Origin: Solobacterium sp.
Lineage (GTDB): Bacteria > Bacillota_I > Bacilli_A > Erysipelotrichales > Erysipelotrichaceae
Assembly: GCA_017543005.1 (NCBI GenBank)
Contig: JAFWEA010000069.1
Coordinates: 1-5,435 of the forward strand
Direction: 5' to 3'
Length of the DNA: 5,435 bases
Shown: piece by piece, positions 4,915 through 5,435 of the stretch
Position numbering within the stretch: the stretch's first letter is position 1
How the letters are laid out: every line of letters starts with the position of its first letter
The notes under the pieces: generated by a model
Database searches by the model: none
The model's input: only the letters and a program-made list of their open reading frames with translations
Told to the model about the DNA's origin: nothing
Program-made: the position numbers and the translations under genes

Positions 4915-5435
4915 ATGAAAAAGACAGCGATTCTGTATGATTTTGACAAAACACTGTGCACGAAGGATATGCAGGAATACAGCCTGATCCCGACCCTCGG
5001 GTATACCGATGCATCGCAGTTCTGGGCTGAGGTCGGCGAGATGAGCCGGGACCAGGCCATGGACCCGATCAGTGCCTACCTGTACTTCCTGCAGAAGAAA
5101 TACATGGAGCACGGCACCCCGCTGCGCCGCAAGGACTTTGCGGTTCCGGGCCAGAAAATCGAACTGTACCCGGGTCTGGATACCTGGTTTGAAAGAATCA
5201 ACGAGTACGGGGTAAAACTGGGGCTGGAAGTGGAGCATTATGTGATTTCCAGCGGCATGACGGAAATCATCGAGAGTTCCGCCATAGCGGATAAGTTCCG
5301 CAAGATCTATGCCTGCCGGTACTTCTATGATGAGGAGGGCATTGCCCGCTGGCCGGCGCAGATCGTCAACTACACGACGAAGACGCAGTATATCTTCCGG
5401 ATCAACAAGCAGGTCCTGGATGAAAGCAATGATAC
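4915..5435 (+). CDS. HAD-superfamily phosphatase, N-terminal part (runs off right edge)
   Basis: The frame stays open for 173 codons to the window edge. The N-terminus MKKTAILYDFDKTL holds HAD motif I (DxD), with nucleophile D9 and acid/base D11. Motif II is probably at S112 or S113 (HYVISSGMTE), and K156 (NYTTKTQYIF) is a good motif III candidate. The acidic motif IV would lie beyond base 5435. About 95 residues between motifs I and II suggest an inserted cap domain of the C1 type. The family hydrolyses phosphate monoesters through an aspartyl-phosphate intermediate, and the substrate cannot be told from the sequence. The text resembles a widespread Firmicute group of uncharacterised HAD hydrolases. 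The start is supported by AGAGG at 4903-4907. The gene has its own extended -10 promoter right after the pepV terminator, so it is transcribed separately. No signal peptide is seen, so it is probably cytosolic. Confidence 0.88.
   Translation, partial: MKKTAILYDFDKTLCTKDMQEYSLIPTLGYTDASQFWAEVGEMSRDQAMDPISAYLYFLQKKYMEHGTPLRRKDFAVPGQKIELYPGLDTWFERINEYGVKLGLEVEHYVISSGMTEIIESSAIADKFRKIYACRYFYDEEGIARWPAQIVNYTTKTQYIFRINKQVLDESND

Noticed and set aside
3597..5060. Long minus-strand open frame of 487 codons opposite pepV and the HAD gene start
   Set aside because: It is antisense to a gene with all M20 catalytic residues, crosses the terminator and promoter, and has no recognisable domain. It stays open because the GC-rich genes avoid codons whose complements are stops.

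Overview
The window reads as a chromosomal segment of a low-redundancy, moderately GC-rich Firmicute (Bacillota). An Erysipelotrichia-like or Clostridia-like member is my best guess, from protein wording alone: a NudC N-terminus starting MIQEIAPH, a PepV dipeptidase, a three-domain Xaa-Pro aminopeptidase, and a HAD phosphatase starting MKKTAILYDFDKT. Strong GGAGG-type ribosome binding sites and short AT-rich promoters agree with this. No phage, insertion-sequence, tRNA, rRNA or CRISPR signature is visible.

Layout. The minus strand (1-321) carries the N-terminal part of an NAD(+) diphosphatase (nudC) that runs off the left edge, with its own promoter near 364-392. From about 322 to 879 there is a roughly 560-base stretch without a recognisable gene. 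It is AT- and purine-rich, holds the best ribosome binding site of the window in front of a 10-codon reading frame (464-496), several short perfect hairpins, and a large terminator-like inverted repeat ending in six T's (762-830). This is the only part of the window that ordinary annotation does not explain. It is either a decayed small gene or an undescribed structured leader or small-RNA unit upstream of pepP.

The plus strand then carries pepP (880-2673, Xaa-Pro aminopeptidase), overlapped by 4 bases (ATGA) by an exodeoxyribonuclease III/AP endonuclease gene (2670-3425). These two probably form an operon with translational coupling. A promoter with a palindrome lying mostly in its spacer (3423-3451) precedes pepV (3483-4844, M20 dipeptidase). 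PepV is closed by a compact intrinsic terminator (4853-4875). A new extended -10 promoter (4887-4895) then drives a HAD-family phosphatase that runs off the right edge (4915 onward).

Together the genes are housekeeping. PepP trims X-Pro peptides and PepV hydrolyses dipeptides, two complementary late steps of peptide use. ExoIII repairs abasic sites, NudC hydrolyses NAD(H) or NAD-capped RNA, and the HAD enzyme is a phosphatase of unknown substrate. All catalytic residues that can be checked in the complete genes are present.
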